Shown in pieces: positions 33,866-45,908 of a DNA stretch of 64,000 nt. Position numbers and translations under genes: made by a program. The notes beneath the pieces are model-generated. The model had not been told where the DNA came from, ran no database searches, and saw only the letters and a program-made list of their open reading frames with translations. This DNA comes from Cyclaneusma minus. Its lineage: Eukaryota > Ascomycota > Leotiomycetes > Marthamycetales > Marthamycetaceae. Position 1 is the first letter of the stretch. Each line of letters begins with the position of its first letter. The DNA lies in the NCBI GenBank assembly GCA_037179335.1, contig JAKZHN010000020.1, positions 248,001 to 312,000 on the forward strand. Direction: 5' to 3'.

Positions 33866-36800
33866 CTTGAAGGTATCAGCAGTAGGGTTGTGTGTTACGG
33901 ACGATCTGATCTGTGAGAGTTGAGTCAGCTGAGAGACCTCGGAGTGAGAAGTAAGTCAACCGGAGAAGTGGAGACCGGTCAATGAGATATCGGCTGGCCA
34001 GAGAGCATACACCGGTCAATAAGAAATGCGAGGCCAGCGCGGAGTGAGCCAGCCAGAAGATGGGTGCCGGGCAGTAAGGAGGGAACTTACAGAAGACTGG
34101 ATACCGTGCAAGGTCGGTACTGTGACAGAGATCGGCAAAGGGCGCAAGTCACGGGTGAGGTGAAAGGCGCGTGATTGTATGATCACTTTCACAGTCAATG
34201 AACGAAGCTTGGAGATCGATGGAGTAGGTTGCGGGAGACGCGGGGGATGGGAGGATGTGAGGAGTGCGGATGATAGAGGAAGAAGGGGGAGAGAAAAAGT
34301 GGAAGAGGGCGCGAGATATTGGAATTCTTTTAAGCAACTTGCACGTCCACGAGCGGCCATCGACCAATCAGCGACGACTAGCTCAATGCCCCCACGGTCG
34401 CCCTTAAGCTTCGGTCGAGCATGACCTGAAACGGACGACATACGATATAGACCATTACCTTGATTCAATCGGCATGAGCGCGAAGCTGTGATTGCCCCCA
34501 CGTTCGTGTTAAGTTTTGCTGGACTGCCAGAAGATCCTGAGTCGAACCACTCAGGTCACACATATTGCCTTGATCAGAACTGGCATGAACGCGTAGTGTG
34601 ACTGCCTCTTTCCTGATTCAGATGACCTGCAAGTCCAGCATCGAACTTCTTGGGCTTGGAGGAGGACAGCCACGTTCATGCGAAGATCCGGTAGACTGCT
34701 CGCACGCAGACCCGAATCGGCCGACGCTGTTTCTCTTGAAATAGCTGGCATTATCACGAAGCTGTGCTCGCCCGTCTTTCAAGAAGAGACCGCGCCCGTG
34801 AGGCATTATCACGAAGCAACAGTCTGACTGAACTGCGATCCTGGTTTGATTCTTGGACCGGACTGCGGTCAATTGTGCCGAGCCCTGGCTTGGGAATATT
34901 CGCCCGGAGCTGCCAGCAAATCTTGAGTCGAACGAAATTCTTGCAGGAGGCCAAGCTCACGAGCCCCACACTAGCTTTGACTGCCCTAAAATCTTGAGTT
35001 CCGCAAGGCTATGATCTTGAATTAGTTGGTATTAGCACGCAGTATTAGATATATTTCTTCTGATTCTAAAAAATAATATTAACTAATTGAAAGATGCCAA
35101 GCAGCTCCAAATCCCACGTTCGCACCAAGCTCCACTGAACTCAGAAGATATTGGGTCGAACGGCGTGACTGCCTTGAACTAAGTGGGTTGAGGTGAAGCT
35201 GTGAATGGCCCTTTCCTGATTCCAGAAAGCATCACCCACCCCACTGAGAGATGCTCCGGCTGCAGCAACTATGGTGCCATGGAAGGCACAGCTCTGAGAA
35301 AACAGGAATGTGCTCCGACTCGGAGACAGTTTGACGTATATTACCTTGTACCTACATTTCGTCTTCTGAGTAGTCTTCATTCTGAGCGTCTTCGTCCGTT
35401 TGAAACTCGAGCACCTTTTTCCCTGACGGTATCTTTTTCCTCACGCCATTCACCACTGAGTGAGTTGTGAGACACTTGACCTGAAGCCTCTGACGGCGGT
35501 ATAGGTCCTGTAACGCCCTTTCCAGAAGAGGAATACTCCGAAAAACCCCCACACACCAATAACAGAGACATAGAGAGCCGGATCGAGAAGCTGTTGCCCA
35601 ATATGAAAGCTTGAGAATGGAGATAACCGAAAATAAGCTGCTGTGGTTTCCAACAGAAAGAGTTATGAGAGCTTCTGCCATTGAACAGTGTCCAGCTTTT
35701 CCAGATAAATTTTGGCTCCACAGAATTTCCATGTAGATTTGCCTGGGTTTCGGAGAGAGGCGTTTGTGGACTGTGAAACAAAGTCTTTTCCAGTATGAGA
35801 GTTCGGTCGTTCGTTGATAGAGGCCAGTCCGAAGCCTTGGTGCATTCTGGGAGGTTTTCTGGAGGTGCTTTCAGGGTCTTTTCTTGATCGTCTTGTTCGG
35901 CTGGATACCTTCGTATTGTTCTGGGGATCTTATTTCATCGTCTTGTTTTGCTTGCGCAATGTACTGTATCAATCAGATACATGGTCGTGAAGCAGCTCGC
36001 CCATTGTCGTGAGAGGAACCTTCATGCCCACTCAGACCGTAACACTTTGGAGAGAAAGGCTTGCTGAATCTGGTACTGTAATTGTTAGGAGAGTGAGTAC
36101 CATAATCTTTGCAGCCATTCTGGGCGCACTCATTTGGAGAGAAGGGGATATGTCAAGCAAAAGATGCGGTACCTTGCGCGCGCTCACCATATGTGGTGAA
36201 GTATGGTGGACAACAAGCACTTTTCGAAACAGCCCAATCCGTGCCTTCTTTGAGCTGCTGCGGCCCGATCTCAGTGGTCATGAAGTCGGATGTTTTATGG
36301 TTCGAGAGGACTGCTCCTGTATTGCTGCTTGAGAAGTTGCTGGTTGAGAAGTTGCGGTTTGGATGTGTCCAAGTTTAGAAGAGCAGGCGCGGTGCGGGTG
36401 CAGTCGCCGCTGGTCTGGTGCTGCAAGGCAAGTTCGTTCGGTTATCGCTGCCGAAGCCGTAGTCCCAATTGGGTATCACCCGCTATCTTAGTTTCACAAA
36501 GCACGGACTTCAGCGCGCGAGGCTGAGATCGTCCGGGTGCACTCTAGAATGCCCCGGGGCATTGGACATTTTGATAGCGCCCCGCCAACTTCAACGCAGG
36601 CACCAACGGGGCAACTTCAAACCTGAATATCTATCGGTCAGAGACTCTCAACATAGTTGAGTCCTGGCCCATAAAGGTAGGGAAGCTGCTTCGATTCTCC
36701 AGTGCCGCGCACCTCCAGAGTTCTGTCCGCAGGGCTGCCCGCTCTCCACCATGTGACAGTGCCTATCCTGAGAAAATCGGCCGGATACAGCTACTTTGTT

Positions 36801-36961
36801 TGCTGAATCATAAATAGCACATCCATATCAGAAGTTCACACCTCTGAAGGACTAGAAAGCCAGCCTCTTGACCCATCTTCCAGTGTCGACAAGGAGTCCT
36901 TCAACATTCCCTCTATATACCGCCAATCCTCATGCCGGCCTAGCCTGACACACTCAAAGCA
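33866..36961. other. three-kilobase interval, mei2 leader and repeats
   Basis: The first 500 bp are the probable mei2 leader. 34457-35212 holds a degenerate repeat array. On the minus strand 35352-35845 has overlapping frames, one with a membrane-helix-like ALYVSVIGVWGFFGVFLFW (35450-35653) and one with an acidic tail (QTDEDAQNEDYSEDEM). I cannot assemble a convincing gene from them. No RNA gene seen. Confidence 0.45.
34457..35212. repeat. degenerate interspersed repeat array
   Basis: A block like CTTGATTCAATCGGCATGAG followed by CGCGAAGCTGTGATTGCCC recurs near 34457, 34568, 34731, 34798, 35012 and 35172. It alternates with a TCTTGAGTCGAAC-like block (near 34531, 34640, 34915, 34988, 35139). 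Copies are diverged and spacing varies from about 70 to 210 bp. Confidence 0.55.
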
Positions 36962-39900
36962 ATGGAGACTGGAACCACACCCCAGGGCGTTGAAGCTGTA
37001 AGTTGTCCATGTTTCCTGTCATATATTTATTCCCGTTCGCAGTGTTTGCTTCTTCAATGTCCTGCTTGCTGACATTGTCGCAGCTTATTGCCCAGCTTTA
37101 CCAGCCATCCCAACCGCATGATATTGCCAGGATTCAGGAGACACTCCAAGGGCTTCAACGATCCGATGAGGGATGGCAGCTCGCCGATCAGCTACTTGCC
37201 AGTCGCGATGAGAAGGTCCAGTTCTTTGGAGCCCTCACTTTCATGGTGAAAATCAATCTGGACTCGTATGTGAAGCACCAATTGTGCCAACGGACAAGCA
37301 TCTGACAAGATACAGGAAATCACTCAGCGACACAGATTCTGAAGCTCTCTTGCAGCGGCTTATCACTTGGCTGCTCAAATCAGTGGCTCAGTCTTATGGA
37401 ACCCTCATCATCAGGAAGCTATGTTCAGCGCTGGTGGCATATTTCCTTCACTTCCCTTCCCTATGGACCATGTGTATAAGGCATCTGGTGTTCTCCTTCT
37501 GCAACAATGAGGCTCGGCCCGTAGCTGCTCTTCAAGATGCGCCGGAATCTGCTAGCTTGATCGCAGCCTTGGGTACGCCCCAAGTTTTAGCCACTCTGTG
37601 GTTCAGTGCTTCCTTGGTAGAGGAAGTCTCCCGGACAGATTCAAATAGTTTGAAGACGTATGTATGTCAAACTTATCTTCGGGTTGCAATACTAACATTT
37701 TATCAGTCATGGCTTGCATGAGAAGATGTTGGCCAATATTAATGAGGTCACATCGCTGATGGCCACGGCCTTGGCTCAAAATGATTACCTTTGTCAGGAA
37801 GCACTGAAATGCTACCAGGTATGTTGCCCCAAGGCTACACTCCCCACTATGACACTAATCCCACTCAGTCATGGGTCAGTTATTCCCACAAAGCCTACGT
37901 TGATGAGGGCAAGATACTCGAACCCCTGAGAACCTTGACCAAGCCTGCCATATCTCTTCTCACACACGACGCTACGTACGAGATCTCCGTTGAGCTCCTT
38001 ACCGATACTCTGTCAAACTTCCCCCGGTTCCTCGACGACAAAGACTTCTCACTCCTGGTAGAAGTCCTCAGAAGTCCATGGGCACAGGACCGGTACGAGA
38101 AATTGACCACGGGTGATTTCAGCTTCGAGCAGATGCAGTTCGGACAGTTCATGCTTGCATTTGGAGATGCTACAGTCGACTCTTTGGTGCGTAGCGAAGA
38201 TGAACCAACCCAGAATTTCTTGACCGGACTTGGCGGTCTTCTAGCTGCCGAGGGCTATGTCGTCGCTGAAGATCAAATCTTCGTCCCTGCCCTCGAATTC
38301 TGGGCGACTTTCGTGGAGGTCCTAATTGACTCGCTCTATTCCGAAGAAGGCTACAAATCGTCATGGCTACCGAATGCTCGGACTAAGCTCATGGATGCTA
38401 TCGAGAAGTGCTGGAGAAAGATTCAGTTGCCTCCCGTCGAGGAATTTCTCTCCTGGGACTCAACTGAGCGCACCGGTTTCTATGACGCCAGGCAAGACGT
38501 TGCCGACTTACTGCAAAGTTCCTACACTCTCACAGGGTTTCCACTGCTCGAGATGTTTGGTAAGCTTATCCTGCAGTCACTAGAGGCTGAAGCTTGGGGC
38601 GAACTTGAAGCGTCCTTGTTTTGTCTTAGTTCTCTGGCAGACTGTATCTCGAATGAAAGCACATCCGACGATGTCCTAAACACCGTATTCTCCTCACCCC
38701 TCTTTATCGTCTTTTCAAATGCCACGACAAGCGCCACTCTTCGACCCAGACAAGCCGCTCTTGTTCTGATAGAAAAATACGCCGATCGATTTGCAAGACT
38801 ATCTCAACACCTGCCTAACGCTCTTGGATTTCTGTTCCAGTCGATTGAAACCCCATCACTAGCTGGTCATGCTTCCAAATCGATCAACACGCTGTGTTCA
38901 TCCTGCCGGACGTCATTGTCCCCCCACTTGGAGGTGTTTCTCAACAAGTCTATTCAAACCTTACAACAGCATCCAGTCGACCCGCTCGTGAAGGATCGCA
39001 TTCTCGGAGCCATTGCCGCCATTGTCCAGAGCTTACCATCTGAGTCTGCCAAGCTGGCACCACTCGAGCATCTACTCCGCGTAGTCGGCTCAGATATCGA
39101 TACATGTCTCGGACTCGTGGCAAGCAGCCCAGAAGAAGCCACAAAATTAGGCGTTGACTCCCTCCGGGCTCTCGTCAGCATAGCCAAAGCCTTGCAAAAT
39201 CCTAGCGACGTACCCCTCGATCTGGACGCCCCCGAACCACAAGCAGTATTCTGGAAATCCGGGGCTGGGCGTGCATTACAGGAGCAGATTCATCAGATGA
39301 TTGTTGCCACAGTCACAGCGCTACATGTATCTGGAGAGGTAATCGAAGCAGCATGCAGCGTATTCCGCGCCGGATTTGCAGAACAGGAGTCACCGTTTGC
39401 TTTCCCTACAAGCGTGGTGGTTGACTTCCTGCTTCGACTTGAACTTACGAACTTGGGCATGCCCACAGCATTGGGTACTGCTTGTTCTCTTGTCAGCTCG
39501 CATAGGGAGGAGAGTCCCAGTGAGCGGAGTACTATGTTGAGTAAGCTTGCCGTATGGCTCGTCACCGTGTTGCGGACTCTGAACGGTAAGTGACTCTTGC
39601 TCCAATACTTCCTGTTACTTTATTATATGCTCTTCGCCTTGCAACTCAGCTAATCAACTCTCGCCATACAACAGACCCTGGTCACGACCCAGAGATTGCA
39701 CAAAATGGCATTGATCTGCTCTACCGTCTCCTCCCACGAGACGCCATCGTGCTCACCGCCTTACCCGTACCCGACGTAGAATTTCTCCTCATGTTCACCC
39801 TCCGCGCCATGACCGGCCGAGACCCCCTCCCCAAAGCTGCCTCCTGCGATTTCTGGGTAATTCTCCTACCTCCCTGCCTCAAACACCCCACCCATCATCA

Positions 39901-40417
39901 ACTGCACCGACTAACATCTTTCCTTCTCTTTCCAGAGCTGTCTAGTATCCCTCAACCCACAATCTGAACCCACGCGATCATTCATCGCCGCCCTCCTCGA
40001 CCACCACGGCCCGCTGCTCGCCCAAGCACTCATCTACAACATCGGCGGCAACGCGTCGCGCAGCGAACTGGACAAAATCTCCAAGCCGCTTAAGAAATTG
40101 GTTGTGCAACAGGTGAGAGCCAAACAGTGGCTTGAGGCTGCGCTGTCTAGTGATGGATTTGTGACGAATGAGAAGATTGAGGACGGGGAGAAGAGAGTAT
40201 TTCTGGGGAAGGTTATGAGGTGAGCTTTGTTCGCCCCTTCCTGTTTCAATTTCCTGTTTGCTTCCTTATGACAATGGATGATGGATAATGGAATGATTGT
40301 ACGCGATGCTAATGAGATTGAAAACGTAATAGTCTGCGTGGAGCAGGAAACACGAATGCAGTGGTCAGGGAATTCTGGCTGCTGTGCAGGGGAAGCAAAT
40401 TTGCTTATGTTTCCTAA
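36962..40417 (+). CDS. KAP122: importin-beta family nuclear transport receptor (importin-13/Kap122 type)
   Basis: A karyopherin carrying cargo through nuclear pores with Ran-GTP. Eight exons: 36962-36997, 37084-37265, 37316-37657, 37707-37818, 37869-39585, 39675-39856, 39936-40219 and 40333-40417, total 979 aa. The N-terminal HEAT repeats include LIAQLYQPSQPHDIARIQET and WQLADQLLASRDEKVQFFGA, the importin-beta N-terminal pattern of importin-13/transportin-3 types. LPPVEEFLSWDSTERTGFYD and DARQDVADLLQSSYTLTG are also family strings. The apparent stop at 40221 overlaps a GTGAGC donor. Splicing to 40333 adds the conserved tail SLRGAGNTNAVVREFWLLCR then GSKFAYVS, so I include exon 8. Assignment to Kap122 rather than Mtr10 rests on these C-terminal strings. 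Confidence 0.9.
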
Positions 40418-40554
40418 GCATCTCAAGCGTCTTGAATTTTCTCTAGCCTACCTGCCAAATCCCATCCCAATTCCATGTACCCCTCTTTTCTTTCTGAGAA
40501 GTTACGGGGATAAACGAAGTGAGTGAGAGAAGTGGCTACTCTTTGAAGAGTACT

Positions 40555-41291
40555 TTAGTAGTCGGAGAATCTCACAAAGGAAGCCAGGGCGAAGGTGGAG
40601 CCGAAGGATAGCTTGAAGGCTACGTTGTCTTCGACTGCGGAGCGGAAGTCAACGCTGGTGACGTAGCGTTGGAGGCGCTTGTAGGGGACGATCTGGGGTT
40701 TGCGTCAGTTTTTCTGCTTGCGAAACGAAGGAGGATGAAAGGGATGGGAATGGATGCTCGACTCACGTGGATTCCATACGACTCTGCCCACTGCGATTTT
40801 GTCGTCTCGTTAGCATGGTAAGAATGGAAAGGCAGACTGAAATTCTCCTATAAGACAGGATCCTCTTTTATCAAGAAAACGTACCTGCACACCCACAACC
40901 AGCAGCCCAATTAACAGTGTCAGTGATCTGGAGAAAGTGCTGACTACGAGACCCGAGCAAAGACCTATATATCGTCAGCTTCTGATGACATGTTCATGAA
41001 CACGTGATTCTGGGTCTTGCAATCAACCTCAGATGAATAACGGGAATAATTAAGCTTACCGATGATGCTGCCACTGCTAACCTGCCTCACAGCCTTGCTA
41101 TTCAATCTCCCATTGATCACCACCGGCGTCTTGGCATTTCTCGAGTACGACTCGAACGGAGCGGCGGCGGCGGCGTGGCTGTCGAGGTGTGCGATGCGTG
41201 GTTGGCGGAAGACTTGGGTTGAGGCGAGGGAGAGACCGAGGCCGAGACCGAGGGTTCGGGCGGTTAGGAAGGGGCGGAAGAGAGTCGCCAT
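40555..41291 (-). CDS. FUN14: FUN14 family mitochondrial membrane protein
   Basis: FUN14-domain proteins are outer-mitochondrial-membrane proteins; the animal FUNDC1 is a mitophagy receptor. Four exons: 41060-41291, 40885-40964, 40767-40790 and 40555-40692, 157 aa. The N-terminus (MATLFRPFLTARTLGLGLG) resembles a mitochondrial targeting segment. The FUN14 domain begins at VSSGSIIGLCSGLVVSTFSR and continues LTLLIGLLVVGVQWAESYGI, IVPYKRLQRYVTSVDFRSAV and EDNVAFKLSFGSTFALASFV. The 24-nt exon 3 is required for the conserved WAESYGIH. No LC3-type YxxL motif is evident near the N-terminus. It converges with KAP122 (138 bp apart). Confidence 0.9.
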
Positions 41292-41704
41292 GTTTGTGGT
41301 GGGTTTAAGGAGCGTGTGTTTGGGAGACGGTTTGGGAGCTTGGAGGAAATGGGGAATTTGATTCTGGGGGAGTTTGAAGGAGGTATTTTTGGGAGATGAT
41401 GGGAGAGGTGGGATTTCAATGGGGATGTCACGGTGTTACGGGAGCTATGATGTCGATGATGTCGGGCACGTGGGGCGGCTGTTGGACTTGGCGCTAGGAG
41501 GTTGCAGGTTGGGGTGGAACTTTACGAGGTGCAGATCCTCCGGACTTTTTGAGATTGACATGTTTCGTTCAATTGTTCAATTGAGTATTTAGGATTGGCT
41601 GAGTTTGATTGGGTTTCTACATGTAAATGCTGCAAATACCTATGTCCGACCTTGGATTGAACTGTCAATAGGGCCAGGAATTTGAAGTTCGAGGATCTGA
41701 CGTC

Positions 41705-41748
41705 GATGTCACTGCGGTGTCATGCAGATGTCACTGCGGTGCCATGCA
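41705..41748. repeat. 22-bp tandem duplication
   Basis: Two units of 22 bp (41705-41726 and 41727-41748) beginning GATGTCACTGCGGTG, differing at one position. Confidence 0.8.
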
Positions 41749-42192
41749 GACTGGACAGGCTCGTGGTGACATTTCTTGTGCGCTTACCCCAGACCCTTTG
41801 AAAAAGTATGGATATTGACAAATCGAGAATATCTCCAGTAATTGGTAATATTCTAAGTGCTCTGTTTTGAATGATCAAGAGTATTCTTAGTAATTGGAAA
41901 TACATGTACTCTCAAGTCGTTGGCTGAGCGCACAAGAATTGTCACCACAAAGCCAGGATGACAGTTTGCAACCAACCACCTGGGTACGTCCCAAATTTCT
42001 TCCACCTTGGAAAGCAAAACAATTATGGGGGATGTCTTAGAAAAGTGCCTCAAGTTTTGGTAGCCTAGCTAGTGCATGTGGTTATGCACAAGAATCCATG
42101 GAGCAGCACATTTGCCCAAATACCGTGAAGTCTACATGTGTGGTTTTCTTGTATGCACCTAATTATTTGCTCTTCGCACAATTCTGCATCCC

Positions 42193-42200
42193 TATAAAAG
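42193..42200 (+). promoter_or_regulatory. TATA box
   Basis: TATAAAAG about 100 bp upstream of the ATG at 42297, a typical fungal distance. It supports the small gene downstream being real. Confidence 0.45.
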
Positions 42201-42296
42201 TAAGAGATCATCCCATTTCGATTTCCTTGTCAGAGAAGCATCGCTTGAAACCTTCCAGCAAGAAAAGTGTGTCGAAGTTCTAACAAGAAAGCAATA

Positions 42297-42672
42297 ATGC
42301 ATTCATTCACTGGCCACATCAAGATCGACCTCAGTCTCACCAATACGGTATGTTTGATCTGTATTTGTGTTCCCACGAACAATCACTAATGGCGTTTATT
42401 TTAATTAGGAGCTTACTGAAAGAGGACTATTGTTCTTTGGGATCCTCTGGATTATATATAGGAACTTGAAGATGTACTATATGCTCGCTGTCACAAACGC
42501 TGTCTGGGCGCCTTACTGTGGCGGGTTTGCACTTATTATTTCTGTGGGCCTGAGCCTTTGGGTCTTTCACCACTTCTGGAATCTCCTTGAGCGACGACGA
42601 AAGTACGCCAAACAACTCGGATACTACTACTACTGGATCGTCAACTGGGCAGGTGCCATAATTCCTTCTTAG
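42297..42672 (+). CDS. small putative membrane protein (104 aa)
   Basis: Two exons, 42297-42347 and 42409-42672, with a GTATGT donor, CACTAAT branch and TTAG acceptor. The product has no recognised family. One or two hydrophobic helices are visible: GLLFFGILWIIYRNL near residue 22 and PYCGGFALIISVGLSLWVF near residue 55. A basic RRRKYAKQ and a Tyr-rich YYYYWIVNWAG follow. There is no signal peptide. A TATA box at 42193 and a clean intron support it. It ends only 79 bp before the aminopeptidase P start on the same strand, so that promoter may overlap this gene. Confidence 0.6.
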
Positions 42673-42751
42673 GCCTTCGATTGACAGTCCGCCGTTTACT
42701 GGCCAATCCATCTGCCATTCATTCGTCCGTCCAGCAGAATCACGCGAGCTC

Positions 42752-44851
42752 ATGAAAATCCCGTCGCTAGCCGCCAGCCTTATCTCTGCTCGGCCAAACA
42801 TCATCACACAGCTCTCCTCGCGCTTTGCAACCCGCTCTTGTTGCACCAACTTTCGCAAGCTTCACTCTTATTCTTCAGTAGCAGCTATGGAGGCTGTCGA
42901 CACTTCACAGCGCCTGGCCCAGCTGAGGCTGCTCATGAAGAAGCACCAGGTCGATGTGTACAGTACGTAAGTCAGCACTGCTCTAACGCGATCCCCATGA
43001 CCAATGCTTCGCAGTTGTGCCCTCTGAAGATGCCCATTCCTCCGAATACATTGCCCCTTGCGATGGCAGACGCGAATACATCTCCGGCTTCTCGGGCTCC
43101 GCCGGATGCGCCGTCATCACCCACGACAAGGCCGCGCTGGCCACCGACGGTCGATATTTCAACCAGGCGGCAAAGCAGCTGGATTCGAATTGGCTGCTTC
43201 TCAAGCAAGGGCTTCAAGACGTTCCCACATGGCAGGAGTTTTGCGCCGAGAACTCTGAGGGCGGACGGCTAGTTGGTGTCGACCCGACCGTAATTACGGC
43301 CCCTGAGGCGCGCAAGCTTGCCGAGAAGATCAAGAAGAAGGGCGGGAGAGATCTGCTAGCGATCGAGGAAAACTTGGTCGACCAAGTATGGGGTGACGAG
43401 CGGCCACCGCGACCCCAGAAAACCATAAAGGAGCTGCCCCAGCAGTTTTCGGGAAAGAATATTAAGGACAAGCTGGACGATCTGCGAAGAGACCTGGAAA
43501 AGAAGAAGTCTGCCGGATTTGTGGTGTCTATGCTCGACGAGATTGCTTGGTTGTTCAATCTTCGTGGAGACGATATTCCCTACAACCCGGTTTTCTTCTC
43601 ATACGCTACCATTACCCCTGACGCCGCGACGCTTTTTGTGAACGAGAGCCAGCTGAGTGATGATGCGCGAAAGCATCTGAGCAATAACGACATCGTTATC
43701 CGTCCTTATAACGAAATTTTCGAAGCTGCTAAGCTACTCGGCAAGTCATTAGATACCCATGCCCAGAACGGCACGGAGGCAAAGCCTACGAACAAATTCT
43801 TGGTATCGACCAAAGCCTCGTGGGCACTCAAACGAGCGTTAGGCGGCGATAGCAAGGTGGAAGAATCCAGGAGTCCTATTGGTGATTCAAAAGCCGTCAA
43901 GAACGAAACCGAGCTTCAGGGCATGCGAGCATGCCACATCCGAGACGGCGCAGCTTTGATTGAATATTTTGCCTGGTTAGAGGATCAACTATTGGACAAG
44001 AAAGCCACTATCGATGAAGTTACTGCGGCGGACCAGCTCGAGAAGTTCCGCTCAAAGCACGAGAGTTTTGTCGGGCTGTCATTCGACACCATATCCTCCA
44101 CAGGCGCAAATGCGGCTGTGATCCATTACAAGCCAGAGCGGGGCAACTGTGCTATCATTGACCCGAAGCAAATATACCTATGCGACTCAGGGGCACAATA
44201 CTTCGATGGTACAACAGATACTACTCGCACGCTACACTTTGGTACTCCGACTGAGATGGAGAAGAAGGCGTATACGCTGGTGCTGAAGGGCAACATCGCT
44301 CTAGATGTTGCCGTATTTCCTAAAGGAACCACAGGCTTTGCTCTCGATACATTAGCGAGGCAATTCCTCTGGGTATGGTTGCCCAGATCCCCAATGCTTT
44401 GCGCTATTTGCTAACATCATTCTAGGAAGAAGGACTCGACTACCGCCACGGAACCGGCCACGGCGTAGGCTCCTACCTAAACGTCCACGAAGGCCCCATC
44501 GGCATCGGCACACGCATCCAATTCTCCGAAGTTCCCCTAGCCGCCGGAAACGTAATTTCCAATGAGCCTGGCTACTATGAAGACGGCTCGTTCGGTATCC
44601 GCATCGAGAACGTAGTCCTGGTCAAGGAAGCACAGACGAAGCACAGGTTTAATGAGAAGGGCTCGTTGTGCTTTGAGCATGTGACTATGGTGCCATATTG
44701 CAGAAATCTGATTGATGAGACGCTGTTGACGCGGAGGGAGAAGCATTGGTTGAATGAATACCATGCGGATATCTATTCGAAGACGAGCCGGTTTTTCGAG
44801 AAAGGGAGTGTGGCTATGGAGTGGTTGGAGAGGGAGACGCAGCCTATTTGA
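42752..44851 (+). CDS. AMPP: Xaa-Pro aminopeptidase P (M24B)
   Basis: A metallopeptidase removing N-terminal residues ahead of proline; a two-metal enzyme of the creatinase/pita-bread fold. Three exons: 42752-42962, 43015-44372 and 44426-44851, 664 aa. Ligands D461 (LCDSGAQ), D472 (GTTDTTRT), H535 (HGTGHGVGS), E570 (NEPGYYEDG) and E584 (IRIENVV) have exactly the spacing known from human XPNPEP1 (11, 63, 35, 14). The N-terminal creatinase domains start at SEDAHSSEYIAPCDGRREYI. The first ATG gives a 45-residue Ser/Arg-rich, acid-free leader, probably mitochondrial. A second ATG at residue 46 (MEAVDTSQRLAQL) matches the usual cytosolic start, so two forms are possible. Confidence 0.96.
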
Positions 44852-45317
44852 GAGATACATGGCGAATTGGGTTTCGTGCGTAGGTTGATGGGTATCTGAA
44901 ATGGACAGATACTAGCGCATGCCCGTGGTTGACAGCGGTCGCCGTGGGCCATTTGCTTGAGGAATTATTCGTCTGCATCGCATGCGGGTAGCATCAGACA
45001 TGTAACTTGGGCGACCAGGCCAGAGCCCTGGAGATGCGTTGATTTGAGCGATCTTCACTAGCTACGGTACATATGGAAACGATCAGGAAATACCACACGA
45101 GCTGGAATCCGTCGACCCTGCCTAGGTCCCAAAAGACTTCGAGTTCGTCACATTGCCACCAAGTGCGTTTGATTTGGGCCAGTGAGATTATATACTAACC
45201 AAATTCACTCGTCATGGGCTTGAAGAGATTGTATCTCACTCGGAGACTATTTTTTGGGGTTTCATTCTCCCTTGGTAGGTCTGGCTGGTGGTATCTGTTC
45301 AAGTCGCGCAATGCGGT
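44852..45317. other. intergenic region before the gap
   Basis: No gene; ends in the G homopolymer that borders the unsequenced gap. Confidence 0.5.
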
Positions 45318-45410
<93 letters not shown>

Positions 45411-45789
45411 NNNNNNNNNNNNNNNNNNNNNNNNNNNNNNNNNNNNNNNNNNNNNNNNNNNNNNNNNNNNNNNNNNNNNNNNNNNNNNNNNNNNNNNNNN
45501 NNNNNNNNNNNNNNNNNNNNNNNNNNNNNNNNNNNNNNNNNNNNNNNNNNNNNNNNNNNNNNNNNNNNNNNNNNNNNNNNNNNNNNNNNNNNNNNNNNNN
45601 NNNNNNNNNNNNNNNNNNNNNNNNNNNNNNNNNNNNNNNNNNNNNNNNNNNNNNNNNNNNNNNNNNNNNNNNNNNNNNNNNNNNNNNNNNNNNNNNNNNN
45701 NNNNNNNNNNNNNNNNNNNNNNNNNNNNNNNNNNNNNNNNNNNNNNNNNNNNNNNNNNNNNNNNNNNNNNNNNNNNNNNNNNNNNNNNN
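45318..45789. other. G homopolymer and assembly gap
   Basis: 93 consecutive G (45318-45410) followed by N (45411-45789). T-rich low-complexity sequence resumes after it. The G run is most likely a sequencing artefact. Frames crossing it are meaningless. Confidence 0.9.
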
Positions 45790-45884
45790 TTTTTTTTTTT
45801 TTTAAATTGGTTTATTTTTTTTTGGTTTTTTTTACCCCTTGGTTTGGTTGGGGTGTGTTTTTTTTTTATTGTGCGCATCTCCGT

Positions 45885-45908
45885 CCCCCCCCCCCCCCCC
45901 CCCCCCCC
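45885..45908. repeat. 24-base C homopolymer
   Basis: It sits exactly where the downstream repeat units carry 5-6 C (46238-46243 and 46684-46688) before a TATGCAAGT-like unit start, so it is an expanded or mis-called version of a natural C tract. Confidence 0.8.

Larger units (their letters stand above)
41292..42296. other. intergenic region
   Basis: No gene. A 22-bp tandem duplication lies at 41705-41748 and a TATA box at 42193. Confidence 0.5.

Noticed and set aside
35352..35845. Possible membrane/acidic-tail gene on the minus strand
   Set aside because: The membrane-helix frame and the acidic-tail frame cannot be joined with convincing splice sites; left as an intergenic note.
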